A stretch of DNA of 64,000 bases from Monodelphis domestica (taxonomy: Eukaryota > Chordata > Mammalia > Didelphimorphia > Didelphidae), in the NCBI RefSeq assembly GCF_027887165.1, contig NC_077231.1, forward strand, positions 190,920,334 to 190,984,333. Direction: 5' to 3'. This document shows, in pieces, positions 11,901 through 23,415 of this stretch. The notes beneath the pieces are model-generated. The model searched no databases, was not told where the DNA came from, and was given only the letters and a program-made list of their open reading frames with translations. The position numbers and the translations under genes were made by a program. Every line of letters begins with the position of its first letter. Position 1 is the first letter of the stretch.

Positions 11901-14005
11901 TCAGATGATGCCTTCTATGATGTATTGTGGCAGGGAGATACCTGGGAGTTTTAATGTAACCAACAAGCAAATATTTTTTTTTAAATACGCATACACACAC
12001 ACAAATGATTCCTTAATTTACATAGCTTTTCCTGAACAGGAACATTTAATTAAAAGAGAGCCTAGACCTTCAGAAGTTACCTGTGTTGTCTCAAAAAATC
12101 AGAAATCACAATATTTTAGCTAGGGCTATCCTTATTTTCAGAAATCAAGAAGTCACAGTTCTTCCTGCCATTGCTTTCCTGATCCATTTCATCTCTAAAG
12201 TAGCATTTATAATCTCCTATCCCTCTTTAAATCTGTCATTCTGATGGGACTTCCAGACTGTTAAGAAGCAGCAGGAAGTGCAAGATACCATTTTCTCCCC
12301 CCTTTTCTACCCCCTGCTTAGAGCCAGAGGTCATGCGCTCATGCTCTCTCTTCTGCATTGGTGGTATCCAGGTGAAACTTAATATAGAACAGACTGGAAC
12401 CTAATTATGTAAAAAATTACCTCTAATTCTCTGCTGTCATATGGCAGTTAAGACCAGCTGGTGTGCCTCTGGTGTCCCTTTTCTAGCATATAAGTCTCTG
12501 TGATCAGGAGTAGAAGTCCCCTCATAGTCTGCCAAAACCAGAATCTAAGTTATATCTGAACAAGGAGGGCTTGTTCTCAATTTCCCAGGAACTGAAGGGA
12601 AAATATGAGAAAGAGAGGGAAGCTATATTTCCATGGTAATAATCTTTAATTGTCTTACATGAGTGATGAAATATATTGTTGGCTACTTAAAAAAAAATCT
12701 CATATGTCTGTATATAGCAACTCAACTGATCAGATTAACAATAGAGCTAAAAAAGCCAACATCATAATTTAAGTTCCTAGAAGTTCAGTTAAATTCACTC
12801 CTTTTCCTAGGCACAGGATATCCCCCCCCAAAAGCCAGTCTTACCATTCTGTGCTCTGGATGATAGGACCCACTAGATGAGAGAATATGGATGGTTCTGT
12901 GTACATCCATCCTTCTCTTGAGAAAACATTGGAAAGCCAGTTCATTTTTTATTCAAAGCACAGATTATTCATCTATAGAATTCATTAAATAACAGTTATG
13001 CCTGATTCTTACAGAACCAAGCAGGGGAGAAACATATTTCTCACATATCTGAGTCCAAGATCCAGAAAATTACATGCAGATTGTATGGTAGTGTTTCACA
13101 TCAAATTTTTTAAAATGAGGATGGAAATAATACCTGTAGTAACTAACATAGAGGTAATTCATTTTATATTTGTAGTTTCATATATGCTTGAATTGTATTT
13201 ACTCTTTAAGCATAATCCTTTGATCTAAAAAAGATCACATAATCGCAGCAAACTACATTAGAAACAAGCCACTTCATCCTAAAGGATAGGGGTTTACAAT
13301 GTCTCAGAGTTTATTGCACTTAATTCTTAGGTCAAATAAACAAAAAACTACTTAAGTTTTTCCGAAAGAAAGGCAAACATATGACATTATGGGCAAATCA
13401 CAAAGTTGAATTGTAAGCTTAAAACAGTATTTTTTTCTTCAGGCAAACAAAAAAATCTAAAACTTTGAAGAATTCAGAGAATCTTGGGAAGATGTATATA
13501 TCCTGATTCAAAGCAAAGTAAGGAGAACCAAGAGACAATTTTGCATGATGATTACAAAAATGGAAATGAAAACAATATTCAGAGAATTCAGAACTCTGAT
13601 CAATACAGTGACTAATCCTGACTCCAGAATACTAAGGGTGAGGCACACATACTTCCTGCCTCTCAGGGAAAAATTTATAAACTCAGAGACCTCTGAGGTT
13701 ACCTAACCCTGACTCACTCATTTTATAGATGAGGACATTTGTAAGGCTCAGGCATTAAATGACTTTGCTCACTTAATTTTTGCTCCAAGCTCACTGGAGT
13801 AGAGAGTGTCAGAAATAGCCTATATATTGATTTGTTTGCTTAACTCTACTTAATTGTTACAAGATATGGTTTTATCTCAAGTGTGTGTGTGTGTTAGTGT
13901 GTGAAAAGTCAGTGGGATTCATTCATGAAAGTGATGTTTAAAAAATGAAAAAAATCTTTAAAAATATTTTAATAGGAAAATAGTCTATTAACTAAAGTAA
14001 TGTGT
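11901..14005. other. Intergenic, no gene recognised
   Basis: AT-rich sequence with an (AC) microsatellite near 11990-12003 and a (GT) tract near 13881-13905. About 13690-13760 ('cattttatagatgaggacat') is a probable scrap of reversed MIR. No coding evidence. Confidence 0.4.
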
Positions 14006-14009
14006 TGTC

Positions 14010-14160
14010 ATGAAAAGAGCTCTATATTTGAAGTTGGAAGACCTGAGTTTAATTATTGGCTTTTGGAATGTCTCTTCACCTTTCTGAACCTCAGTTTCCT
14101 TAAGTGTAAAATGAGAGAATTTAGCTAGATATCTAAGGTTCTATGACCCTAAGTGGAGTA
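14010..14160 (+). repeat. MIR-type SINE relic
   Basis: 'gaagttggaagacctgagtt' followed by 'ctgaacctcagtttccttaa' and 'gtaaaatgaga' is the plus-orientation MIR/CORE pattern, with strong decay. Confidence 0.65.
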
Positions 14161-16021
14161 AAAAAAAAAACCTACAAGGATTTACTAAGTATATATGTTA
14201 TTCACTCCTCTCTCTAGAATAAATAATCCCTGTCCTCAAAGTTTGCCTCCCTTGCAAAAAGTCCTTAAATAACAATTAAGATCAAATAGAATATAATAAA
14301 GTTCCTAAAATAGGGAAAGTGCAGAGGAAAGAAAGGCCAGAAGGCCCAGGAAATGCTTCACAGAACAGGCTCTAAAAATGGATTGGATATTAACAGAGAT
14401 TAGATATGGAAAAAGTTGAAAGGGGTGCAGAGAAAGCAAAAGTAGATAACAGGCATAGAAAATTATGTGAGGAAAGGTGGCTAGGTGAGAAAACGTATGT
14501 CACAAGGCTGGAATAGGGAATGTATGAAGCTGCCCTTCACCTTTCCAATTGCACATTTTTTAGGTACTTCAAGAGTAGTGATTCTCCAGCTACTTCCTGA
14601 TAGGTATGGGTGATTTAGCACTCTTACACCTTTAAGATCAAGGAGAATCCTCTTACTGACCACTAACGGAAAGAGTCAATGACTTAATGGACTTCTGAAA
14701 AGGTATGACTCCACCCCTGGCTTCCTCTTCCTTCACCTCTTATGTGTGTCAAGTTTCACTAAAACTCTTTCACTAAATTGTCCAGAATAGTAGGAAGATA
14801 AGTGGTATTCTTTCTCCCCACACCACCACTCAAACCCCAGACCACATGGTGTCAGGCTTGTACCCAGGCTCTTGAGTGTCTGTTTCATTTTGTGTTTCCA
14901 TTCTTGAATAGCTGTTCAAATATCATTCTTGAGATGGATGTATCCAGGTTGGTGGGTGACCTTGAGAGTTCCAAAGGTAATAGGTACTTAAGGTGGAGCT
15001 GGCTATTGGCAAAAGGAGTTCCTTCATCACAGAAAATGACTATTGGCAGAAGGATAGACCCAAGTTGTGGCCTGGATTTGTAGAAGGCATGAACAGAGAC
15101 CATGAAGAGCCAAGATAAATATGAAATGTTTATTCTGTAGTCCCACAAACTGTTTCATGTTCTAATGTTTATGATTCAAATTCCTGGCATAAATAGTAAT
15201 AAATTATCAAATGCTCAAATATGGTTAATAAATAATGAGTCTTTTATTTTTTACCTTTTTTGTGAATACAAAATAAATACCTGTCCTTTACTGTATTCAA
15301 ATTATACATTGAGTACCTTTCTTTTTCCACACTTTGGGGAGACCCTAGACATAAGCCAAAACCTAAGCCTTGAGCAATTATCCTCAGACCACTGAGGTGT
15401 AGGTTTAATGAGCTACAGTGTAAGAAATGGGAACTCAATCCCTCTAACAGGAGGCCAGGCTCCCCTAGGAAGCCAGTTCAGATTATTTGCCTTGGGGTTT
15501 GCTGCAATGAGACCCTTCCAGTAAAAGAAATAAGGGAAAGTGCTAAATCCTCTTTAGCTCAGCAACAGTTTCTTACAAAGAAAAAAAAGAAATGTTTAAA
15601 GACATAAAAGACTTGATGAAGAAACTCCTCCTTGCTCCTGGAAAAGATAGCACCAAACATGTGGCCAGAATGAGAAAAGATCACTTTCACATTCCCTGTT
15701 CAAGTCCTGGTTACATTTGGAAAGTGAGAAATTCATTTTGGAAGAATACAGTCTAGAAAGTAAGAGGAGGAAAAACAGGAAAACATTCTGGAGCCCAATA
15801 GTGGAAGGCTCTGAAAACCCTCAGAAATGGTAGAGACTATATTCAGTAGGCAATGAGAAGCTATTGAAGACTTTCTAGTACTGTAATAATGTTAACAGAA
15901 TGTTAGGAAAATTAATTTAGCAGAAATATGTAGGATAGACTGTAAGAAAGATGGAAAGTGAAGAGACCCATTAAGAAGCTGGAACAATTGCAGTACACAA
16001 TGAGGTAACAACAACAACAAC
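14161..16021. other. Intergenic with weak L2-class relics
   Basis: No gene recognised. About 14330-14470 and about 15780-15995 resemble the internal/3' part of L2-class relics ('aatgagaagctattgaagac', 'aaaattaatttagcagaaat'). An (AAC)n/A-rich stretch at about 16007-16030 is where the full-length L1 inserted. Confidence 0.4.
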
Positions 16022-16038
16022 AAAAAAAAACAATGAGA
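16022..16038 (+). repeat. L1 target-site duplication, 5' copy
   Basis: The 17 bases here (nine A, then 'caatgaga') recur directly after the A tail of the element at about 22374-22390. This marks target-primed insertion at an A-rich site and shows the element is complete at its 5' end. Confidence 0.9.
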
Positions 16039-16721
16039 CTTCCGGTTAAGATGGCGGCTTAGAGAAAGCTAAAGCTCAGATCTCCGGAAAACCCTTCCCG
16101 ACCAATCTCAAACGATAAGCTCCTAAGGCGCCGAAATTCAAAACGATCAACAGCACAGACCCTGGGAACCCTCCTCCTGGACCTGGACCCGGTTCAAAAG
16201 GTACGGCTCCCCTCAAAAGCCAGAACCCGAGATCACTCGGACCTCAGGGGTAGGAGCGCAGAGTCCAAGGCTCCCGGAAGCCGCAGCCCGGCCGGCTCAG
16301 AGAGCAGGGTCTGAGGAACAACAACCCTCAGGGCCTTCTACAGTCCCGGTGAAAGTTACTGCCTGGGGCTTCCGCTGCAGAGAGCTGGTCAAAACAACAG
16401 CAACCCTCAGGGCGGGCAAGACAGCCTCACGGGCTGGATCCTGCTATCCAAGTCTCAGTGAAAGTCTGTGCTCTCGGAGCTTGGGGAAGCGGCAGCCCAT
16501 CCCCCCGCAGGCCTGCGAAACAGCCTCACGGCCAGCGATTCTGAAGGCAACTTCCGGAAAGCGAGCCGGGGGGAGAGTGTGGCCACGTGGTCCGACCCTT
16601 CCATTCCAGTTCCAGTGAGGCATATTCAGTTTAACCCAGGGAAAGCCCATAGAACTATCTGCCCAGGACTGCCTCTGAACACCAGAAAGAGACAAGAAAA
16701 GCTAATCCTCCACATTCAGAG
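16039..16721 (+). promoter_or_regulatory. L1 5' leader / internal promoter
   Basis: It begins with an Ets-like 'cttccgg' (16039-16045) followed by 'aagatggcggc' (16048-16058), a good match to the YY1 site found near the start of human L1. Apart from the ATG inside that motif (16051, a three-codon frame ending at 16062), I find no ATG before ORF1, so scanning ribosomes would meet ORF1 next. The leader is CpG-rich compared with its surroundings and contains imperfectly duplicated blocks: 'caaccctcaggg' at 16322 and 16401, and 'acagcctcacgg' at 16421 and 16520. A second 'cttccgg' lies at 16551. Confidence 0.75.
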
Positions 16722-17687
16722 ATGGCAAACTCCACAGAAGCACAGAAGCCCCAAAATACCAAGAAAAATAAGAAGAAAGGGGCGACTTTGGACACATTCT
16801 ATGGAGCCAAAATACAAAATACAGAGCAGATAGAAGATAATATACAAGAAAATGCTCCAAAACCTTCCAAAAGAAATGGAAACTCTCCACAAACCTATGA
16901 AGAATTTGAATCAGAAATGACCAAAAAGATGGAAGCCTTCTGGGAGGAAAAGTTGGAAATAATGCAAAAGAAATTCACGCATCTACAAAACCAGTTTGAC
17001 CAAACTGTAAAAGAAAACCAGGCTTTAAAGGCCAGAATCAGGCAGCTGGAAGACAACGATCGTGTAAAAGAGCAAGAATCAATAAAGCAAAGCCAAAATA
17101 CCAAGAAATTAGAAGAGAACATAAAATATCTCACCGACAAGGTGATAGATCTGGAAAATAGGGGGAGAAGGGATAATTTAAGAATAATTGGACTCCCAGA
17201 TAAGCCAGAAATAAACACCAAACTGGACATGGTGATACAAGATATAATCAAAGAAAATTGCCCAGAGATTCTAGAACAAGGGGGCAATACAGCCACTGAC
17301 AGAGCTCACAGAACACCTTCTACACTAAACCCCCAAAAGACAACTCCCAGGAATGTAATTGCCAAATTCCAAAGCTATCAAACAAAAGAAAAAATCCTAC
17401 AGGAAGCCAGAAAAAGACAATTTAGATATAAAGGAATGCCAATCAGGGTCACCCAAGACCTTGCAAGTTCTACTCTGAATGATCGTAAGGCATGGAACAT
17501 GATCTTCAGAAAGGCAAGAGAGCTGGGTCTCCAACCAAGAATCAGCTACCCAGCAAAACTGACTATATACTTCCAAGGGAAAGTATGGGCATTCAACAAA
17601 ATAGAAGACTTCCAACTTTTTGCAAAGAAAAGACCAGAGCTCTGTGGAAAGTTTGATACCGAAAATCAAAGAGCAAGGAATACCTGA
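16722..17687 (+). CDS. L1 ORF1 protein (RNA-binding chaperone)
   Basis: This 321-residue open frame starts at the first substantial ATG after the leader. L1 ORF1p is a trimeric RNA-binding protein and nucleic-acid chaperone that coats L1 RNA in cytoplasmic particles. The N-terminus is Lys-rich (residues 9-20). A long Glu/Lys/Gln/Leu-rich coiled coil covers about 60-145. LENRGRRDNLRIIGLP (144-159) is the usual entry to the RRM domain, and 'ATDRAHRT' and 'ARKRQFRYKG' are the expected RNA-binding blocks. The C-terminal domain contains YPAKLTIYF and ends with FAKKRPEL plus a short tail. Length is close to the 338 residues I recall for human ORF1p. No internal stop or frameshift is seen. Confidence 0.95.
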   Translation: MANSTEAQKPQNTKKNKKKGATLDTFYGAKIQNTEQIEDNIQENAPKPSKRNGNSPQTYEEFESEMTKKMEAFWEEKLEIMQKKFTHLQNQFDQTVKENQALKARIRQLEDNDRVKEQESIKQSQNTKKLEENIKYLTDKVIDLENRGRRDNLRIIGLPDKPEINTKLDMVIQDIIKENCPEILEQGGNTATDRAHRTPSTLNPQKTTPRNVIAKFQSYQTKEKILQEARKRQFRYKGMPIRVTQDLASSTLNDRKAWNMIFRKARELGLQPRISYPAKLTIYFQGKVWAFNKIEDFQLFAKKRPELCGKFDTENQRARNT

Positions 17688-18218
17688 AAAGGTAAATATT
17701 AAGGAAAGGGGAAAATGTTATCTTCTTCTTTTACTCAAACTCTCTTCTATAAGGACTACATTTGTATCAACCTATGTATACTAACATGTGGGGAAAATGT
17801 AATGTATAAATAGGGGGTAAAGAAAGACCAAATAGAATAATCATTCTCACACAAAGATTCACATGGGAAGGGGAGGGGAAGAAAACTCCTATAAGAAGGA
17901 GAGGAAGAGAGGGGGGGGGTTACTTAAACCTCAATCTCAGGGAAATCAGCTCTGAGAGGGAAAAACCTCCAGATCCATTGGGATCTTGAATTCTATCTTA
18001 CCCAACAAGGGTAAGGAGAAGGGAAAACCAAGGGGGGGAGGGGGAGAGGGAGAACAAAAAGGGAGGGTAAGAGAGGGGGGAGGGGGAGGGAACAAAAAGG
18101 GAGGGACTAAAAAGGGAAACATCAAGGGAGGGGACAAGGGGGACTGTTTCAAAGTAAATCACTGGACTAAAAGGTAGAGCCGAAGAAGAAAAGGTTAGAA
18201 TTAGGGAAGGCAATCAAA
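17688..18218 (+). other. L1 inter-ORF spacer with G-rich purine tract
   Basis: It is 531 bp, much longer than the tens of bases separating ORF1 and ORF2 in human L1. The first part (17700-17860) is AT-rich. About 17865-17925 and 18003-18142 are almost pure purine on the + strand, with many G runs of three to nine bases and a repeated 'acaaaaagggaggg' phrase, so G-quadruplex formation is plausible. Open frames here are low-complexity Gly/Lys/Glu strings starting at non-ATG codons and are not credible proteins. It probably bears on how ORF2 translation is started, which is inference. Confidence 0.8.
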
Positions 18219-21200
18219 ATGCCAGGGAGTCCACAAATGACAATCATAACTTTGAACGTGAATGGGATGAACTCACCCATAAAACGTAGACGAATAGCAG
18301 AATGGATTAGAATCCAAAACCCTACCATATGTTGTCTTCAAGAAACACACATGAGGCGGGTTGACACCCACAAGGTCAGAATTAAAGGATGGAGTAAGAC
18401 CTTCTGGGCTTCAACTGATAGAAAGAAGGCAGGAGTGGTAATCATGATATCTGATAAAGCCAATGCAAAAATAGACCTGATCAAAAGGGATAGGGAAGGT
18501 AATTATATTTTGTTAAAAGGGACTATAGACAATGAGGAAATATCATTAATCAATATGTATGCACCAAATAATATAGCACCCAAATTTCTAATGGAGAAAC
18601 TAGGAGAATTGAAGGAAGAAATAGACAATAAAACCATACTAGTGGGAGACTTAAACCAACCATTATCAAATTTAGATAAATCAAATCAAAAAATAAATAA
18701 GAAAGAGGTAAAAGAAGTGAATGAAATCTTAGAAAAATTAGAATTAATAGACATATGGAGAAAAATAAATAGGGATAAAAAGGAATACACCTTCTTCTCA
18801 GCACCACATGGCACATTCACAAAAATTGACCATACATTAGGTCACAGAAACATAGCACACAAATGCAGAAAAGCAGAAATAATGAATGCAGCCTTCTCAG
18901 ATCACAAGGCAATAAAAATAATGATTAGTAATGGTACATGGAAAACCAAATCTAAAACCAATTGGAAATTAAACAATATGATACTCCAAAACCGTTTAGT
19001 TAAAGAAGAAATCATAGAAACAATTAATAATTTCATCGAGGAAAATGACAATGGCGAAACATCCTTCCAAACCTTTTGGGATGCAGCCAAAGCGGTAATC
19101 AGAGGTAAATTCATATCCCTGAATGCTTATATTAACAAACAAGGGAGAGCAGAGATCAATCAATTGGAAATGCAAATGAAAAAACTGGAAAGCGATCAAA
19201 TTAAAAACCCCCAGCAGAAAACCAAATTAGAAATCCTAAAAATTAAGGGAGAAATTAATAAAATCGAAAGTGATAGAACTATTGATTTAATAAATGAGAC
19301 AAGAAGCTGGTACTTTGAAAAAACAAACAAAATAGACAAGGTACTGGTCAATCTAGTTAAAAAAAGGAAGGAAGAAAAGCAAATTCACAGCATTAAAGAT
19401 GAAAAGGGGGACAGCACCTCCAATGAGGAGGAAATTAAGGCAATCATTAGAAATTACTTTGCCCAATTATATGGCAATAAATACACCAATTTAGGAGAAA
19501 TGGATGAATATATACAAAAATACAAACTGCCTAGACTAACAGAAGAGGAAATAGAATTCCTAAATAATCCCATATCAGAAATTGAAATCCAACAAGCCAT
19601 CAAAGAACTTCCTAAGAAAAAGTCCCCAGGGCCTGATGGATTCACCTGTGAATTCTATCAAACATTCAGAGAACAGTTAATCCCAATACTATACAAACTA
19701 TTTGACATAATAAGCAAAGAGGGAGTTCTACCAAACTCCTTTTACGACACAAACATGGTACTGATTCCAAAACCAGTCAGGTCAAAAACAGAGAAAGAAA
19801 ACTATAGGCCAATCTCCCTAATGAATATAGATGCAAAAATCTTAAATAGGATACTAGCAAAAAGACTCCAGCAAGTGATCAGAAGGATCATTCACCATGA
19901 TCAAGTAGGATTCATACCAGGGATGCAGGGCTGGTTCAACATTAGGAAAACCATCCACATAATTGACCACATCAACAAGCAAACTAGCAAGAATCACATG
20001 ATTATTTCAATAGATGCAGAAAAAGCCTTTGATAAAATACAACACCCATTCCTATTAAAAACACTAGAAAGCATAGGAATAGAAGGGTCATTCCTAAAAA
20101 TAATAAACAGTATATATCTAAAACCAACAGCTAATATCATCTGCAATGGGGATAAACTAGATGCATTCCCAATAAGATCAGGAGTGAAACAAGGATGCCC
20201 ATTATCACCTCTACTATTTGACATTGTACTAGAAACACTAGCAGTAGCAATTAGAGAAGATAAAGGAATTGAAGGCATCAAAATAGGCAAGGAGGAGACC
20301 AAGTTATCACTCTTTGCGGATGACATGATGGTCTACTTAAAGAATCCTAGAGATTCAACCAAAAAGCTAATTGAAATAATCAACAACTTTAGCAAAGTTG
20401 CAGGATACAAAATAAACCCACATAAATCATCAGCTTTTCTATATATCTCCAACACAGCTCAGCAGCAAGAACTAGAAAGAGAAATCCCATTCAAAATCAC
20501 CTTAGACAAAATAAAATACCTAGGAATCTACCTCCCAAGACAAACACAGGAACTATATGAACACAACTACAAAACACTCGCCACACAACTAAAACTAGAC
20601 TTGAACAAATGGAAAAACATTAACTGCTCATGGATAGGACGAGCCAATATAATAAAAATGACCATCCTACCCAAACTTATTTATCTATTTAGTGCCATAC
20701 CCATTGAACTACCAAAATACTTCTTCACTGATTTAGAAAAAACCATAACAAAGTTCATTTGGAAGAACAAAAGATCAAGGATATCCAGGGAAATAATGAA
20801 AAAAAACACATATGATGGGGGCCTTGCAGTCCCTGACCTAAAACTATATTACAAAGCAGCAGTCATCAAAACAATTTGGTACTGGCTAAGAAATAGAAAG
20901 GAAGATCAGTGGAATAGACTGGGGGAAAGCGACCTCAGCAAGACAGTATACGATAAACCCAAAGATCCCAGCTTTTGGGACAAAAATCCACTATTTCATA
21001 AAAACTGCTGGGAAAATTGGAAGACAGTGTGGGAGAGACTAGGAATAGATCAACACCTCACACCCTACACCAAGATAAATTCAAAATGGGTGAGTGACTT
21101 AAACATAAAGAAGGAAACCATAAGTAAATTGGGTAAACACAGAATAGTATACATGTCAGACCTTTGGGAGGGGAAAGGCTTTAAAACCAAGCAAGATATA

Positions 21201-22025
21201 GAAAGAATCACAAAATGTAAAATAAATAATTTTGACTACATCAAACTAAAAAGCTTTTGTACAAACAAAACCAATATAACTAAAATCAGAAGGGAAACAA
21301 CAAATTGGGAAAAAATCTTCATAGAAACCTCTGACAAAGGTTTAATTACTCATATTTATAAAGAGCTAAATCAATTGTACACAAAATCAAGCCATTCTCC
21401 AATTGATAAATGGGCAAGGGAAATGGATAGGCAGTTCTCAGATAAAGAAATCAAAACTATTAACAAGCACATGAAGAAGTGTTCTACATCTCTTATAATC
21501 AGAGAGATGCAAATCAAAACAACTCTGAGGTATCACCTCACACCTAGCAGATTGGCTAACATAACAGCAAAGGAAAGTAATGAATGCTGGAGGGGATGTG
21601 GCAAAGTAGGGACATTAATTCATTGCTGGTGGAGCTGTGAACTGATCCAACCATTCTGGAGGGCAATTTGGAACTATGCCCAAAGGGCGACAAAAGAATA
21701 TCTACCCTTTGACCCAGCCATAGCACTGCTGGGTCTGTACCCCAAAGAGATAATGGACACAAAGACTTGTACAAAAATATTCATAGCTGCGCTCTTTGTG
21801 GTGGCCCAAAACTGGAAAATGAGGGGATGCCCATCAATTGGGGAATGGCTGAACAAACTGTGGTATATGTTGGTGATGGAGTACTATTGTGCTAAAAGGA
21901 ATAATAAAGTGGAGAAGTTCCATGGAGACTGGAACAACCTCCAGGAAGTGATGCAGAGCGAGAGGAGCAGAACCAGGAGAACATTGTACACAGAGACAAA
22001 CACACTGTGGTATCATCGAACGTAA
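18219..22025 (+). CDS. L1 ORF2 protein (endonuclease and reverse transcriptase)
   Basis: A 1268-residue open frame (human ORF2p is 1275). It nicks target DNA and copies L1 RNA by target-primed reverse transcription in the nucleus. The AP-like endonuclease (1 to about 235) keeps N13 (LNVNG), E42 (LQETH), Y114, D144 and N146 (GDLN), D204, and D228/H229 (SDH). The reverse transcriptase has SPGPDGF, the [10 protein letters not shown] block, [14 protein letters not shown] and the catalytic FADD at 699-702. The C-terminal knuckle CX3CX7HX4C begins at C1123, with H1135 and C1140. The start ATG has A at -3 and precedes the usual TIITLNVNG. No defect is visible. Confidence 0.96.
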   Translation: MPGSPQMTIITLNVNGMNSPIKRRRIAEWIRIQNPTICCLQETHMRRVDTHKVRIKGWSKTFWASTDRKKAGVVIMISDKANAKIDLIKRDREGNYILLKGTIDNEEISLINMYAPNNIAPKFLMEKLGELKEEIDNKTILVGDLNQPLSNLDKSNQKINKKEVKEVNEILEKLELIDIWRKINRDKKEYTFFSAPHGTFTKIDHTLGHRNIAHKCRKAEIMNAAFSDHKAIKIMISNGTWKTKSKTNWKLNNMILQNRLVKEEIIETINNFIEENDNGETSFQTFWDAAKAVIRGKFISLNAYINKQGRAEINQLEMQMKKLESDQIKNPQQKTKLEILKIKGEINKIESDRTIDLINETRSWYFEKTNKIDKVLVNLVKKRKEEKQIHSIKDEKGDSTSNEEEIKAIIRNYFAQLYGNKYTNLGEMDEYIQKYKLPRLTEEEIEFLNNPISEIEIQQAIKELPKKKSPGPDGFTCEFYQTFREQLIPILYKLFDIISKEGVLPNSFYDTNMVLIPKPVRSKTEKENYRPISLMNIDAKILNRILAKRLQQVIRRIIHHDQVGFIPGMQGWFNIRKTIHIIDHINKQTSKNHMIISIDAEKAFDKIQHPFLLKTLESIGIEGSFLKIINSIYLKPTANIICNGDKLDAFPIRSGVKQGCPLSPLLFDIVLETLAVAIREDKGIEGIKIGKEETKLSLFADDMMVYLKNPRDSTKKLIEIINNFSKVAGYKINPHKSSAFLYISNTAQQQELEREIPFKITLDKIKYLGIYLPRQTQELYEHNYKTLATQLKLDLNKWKNINCSWIGRANIIKMTILPKLIYLFSAIPIELPKYFFTDLEKTITKFIWKNKRSRISREIMKKNTYDGGLAVPDLKLYYKAAVIKTIWYWLRNRKEDQWNRLGESDLSKTVYDKPKDPSFWDKNPLFHKNCWENWKTVWERLGIDQHLTPYTKINSKWVSDLNIKKETISKLGKHRIVYMSDLWEGKGFKTKQDIERITKCKINNFDYIKLKSFCTNKTNITKIRRETTNWEKIFIETSDKGLITHIYKELNQLYTKSSHSPIDKWAREMDRQFSDKEIKTINKHMKKCSTSLIIREMQIKTTLRYHLTPSRLANITAKESNECWRGCGKVGTLIHCWWSCELIQPFWRAIWNYAQRATKEYLPFDPAIALLGLYPKEIMDTKTCTKIFIAALFVVAQNWKMRGCPSIGEWLNKLWYMLVMEYYCAKRNNKVEKFHGDWNNLQEVMQSERSRTRRTLYTETNTLWYHRT

Positions 22026-22382
22026 TGGACCTCTCCATTAGTGGTGGTGTAATGTCCCTGAACAACTTGCAGGGACCCAGGAGAAAAAAACACCATTCAT
22101 AAGCAAAGGATAAACTATGGGAGTGGAAACACCGAGAAAAAGCAACTGCCTGAATACAAAGATTGAGGGGACATGACAGAGGATAGACTCTAAATGAACA
22201 CTCTAATGCAAATACTATCAACAAAGCAATGGGTTCAAATCAAGAAAACATCTAATGCCCAGTGGACTTACGCGTCGGCTATGGGGGGTTGGGGGGGGGA
22301 GGAAAAGAAAATGATCTATGTCTTTAACGAATAATGCTTGGAAATGACCAAATAAAATATATTTAAAAAAAAAAAAAAAAAA
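22026..22382 (+). other. L1 3' leader, G-rich tract and A tail
   Basis: After the ORF2 stop come about 340 bases of 3' sequence with a G tract (22278-22301: G6, TT, then a long G run), the polypurine feature commonly kept in mammalian L1 3' ends. 'aataaa' at 22351 serves as polyadenylation signal just before an A tail of 18 bases. Confidence 0.85.
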
Positions 22383-22390
22383 CAATGAGA
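22374..22390 (+). repeat. L1 target-site duplication, 3' copy
   Basis: A-run followed by 'caatgaga', identical to 16022-16038. Its left edge merges with the L1 A tail. The flank continues 'agatcatcaccatcctgatg'. Confidence 0.9.
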
Positions 22391-23240
22391 AGATCATCAC
22401 CATCCTGATGGGAGAGGACTACTGTAAGTATAGCCCTATAACACATGAAGAATAAACTGCAGTTCAAACAAGAACTTTGCCAATCTGGCAAAGCTGCTGA
22501 GCCTAAAGGAGATGACTTGGGATTTCAAAAATGAGTTCGCCATCTTTTTAACATCTTCACTGCTGCCATGATACAGGTCTAAGTACCTTCATTTCTGTTG
22601 TTATTTACTTATTACTCTGTATTCTCAGAAATGAATGGAATCTTTAAGACATTTGGTCATTATAAAACTTGCTCCTTCAGGCTAAGATATATGTGGAGGA
22701 GGGACAAATCTCAGCTTCCTATTATTGCTCATCCCATATTTGACATCAGTATATCTGGATTCTGACACCACAGAATTTCAGTTACAAACTTCAGGGACCA
22801 AGTAATCTGGATGCCTTGAGAATACAACAAAAATTTAGAGGCCCCATAAGAAGTAAATATTTGAGCTATACTCCATCGTAAATAGAAGGCAAAGCTGTAT
22901 AATAAACTCTCTCACTAGTCTCTTGGGTCAATTTTTCTCCCACTTCTTTCTCCTCCAATTCTTCCTGCAAACAGCTGGTTAAGTCAACCTTCCTAAACTG
23001 CCAGTACTGTAATGAGATGAAAAATTGAGAGCTGGAAGGAATCTCATCGATCATCAGGGTCACTCCCATGTTCTGCCACTAAGGAACTGAAGTCTAGATA
23101 AGTTAGATGACTCATCCAAAGTTTTGTCCTTACTTCTGTTAAAAAATGTGGCATTGTTCCCTAGGCACTGGATTATTGACAATCTTTAATTTATCTTGTT
23201 AGTGATGTTGTCTTGTTTCTACCAACTAGAATCAACTTTA
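22391..23240. other. Intergenic between L1 and WNT16
   Basis: No gene recognised. About 23027-23126 ('gctggaaggaatctcatcga' ... 'gatgactcatccaaagt') resembles a reversed MIR/MARE-type relic. Confidence 0.4.
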
Positions 23241-23257
23241 AAAAAAAAAACACAACA

Positions 23258-23415
23258 CTTTTTTTGTCTAAGTATCAATTCTAAGACAGAAGAGCATCAA
23301 GGGCTAGGAAATTGGGGTTAAGTGACTTGCTCAGGATCACATAGCTAGAAAGTGTTTGAAGTTAGATTTGAACTCAAGTTCTGGCCTCTAACCACTGTAC
23401 TACCCAGCTACCCAA
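23258..23415 (-). repeat. CORE-SINE (tRNA-headed), minus strand, moderately old
   Basis: It runs from a T-rich end through 'gggttaagtgacttgctcag', 'gatcacatagctagaaagtg' and 'gatttgaactcaagt' to 'ctacccagctaccc'. This is the reverse complement of the same SINE class seen intact at 36.26 and 62.98 kb, with more substitutions. A short L2-like scrap follows (about 23424-23520). Confidence 0.75.

Larger units (their letters stand above)
16039..22382 (+). mobile_element. Full-length L1 retrotransposon, apparently intact
   Basis: This non-LTR retrotransposon is about 6.3 kb. It has a GC-richer 5' leader (16039-16721), ORF1 (16722-17687), a long purine-rich spacer (17688-18218), ORF2 (18219-22025), a 3' leader with a G-rich tract (22026-22364) and an A tail (22365-22382; the last bases are shared with the target site). 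Identical target duplications flank it. Both reading frames are open and every recognisable catalytic motif is present. It sits in the same orientation as WNT16, ending about 2.4 kb upstream of the WNT16 start codon. Identical duplications and open frames indicate a recent insertion. Activity cannot be shown from sequence alone. Confidence 0.97.

Noticed and set aside
5600-16000. Terminal exons of CPED1, the expected neighbour left of WNT16
   Set aside because: No recognisable coding segment with splice sites was seen; I cannot exclude untranslated sequence.
16349-16833. Two open frames in the L1 leader overlapping ORF1
   Set aside because: Both begin at GTG, not ATG, and show no conserved domain; ORF1 starts at the ATG at 16722.
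17986-18213. Small Gly/Lys-rich and Pro/Ser-rich frames in the L1 spacer
   Set aside because: They start at non-ATG codons on the + strand and reflect only the purine tract.
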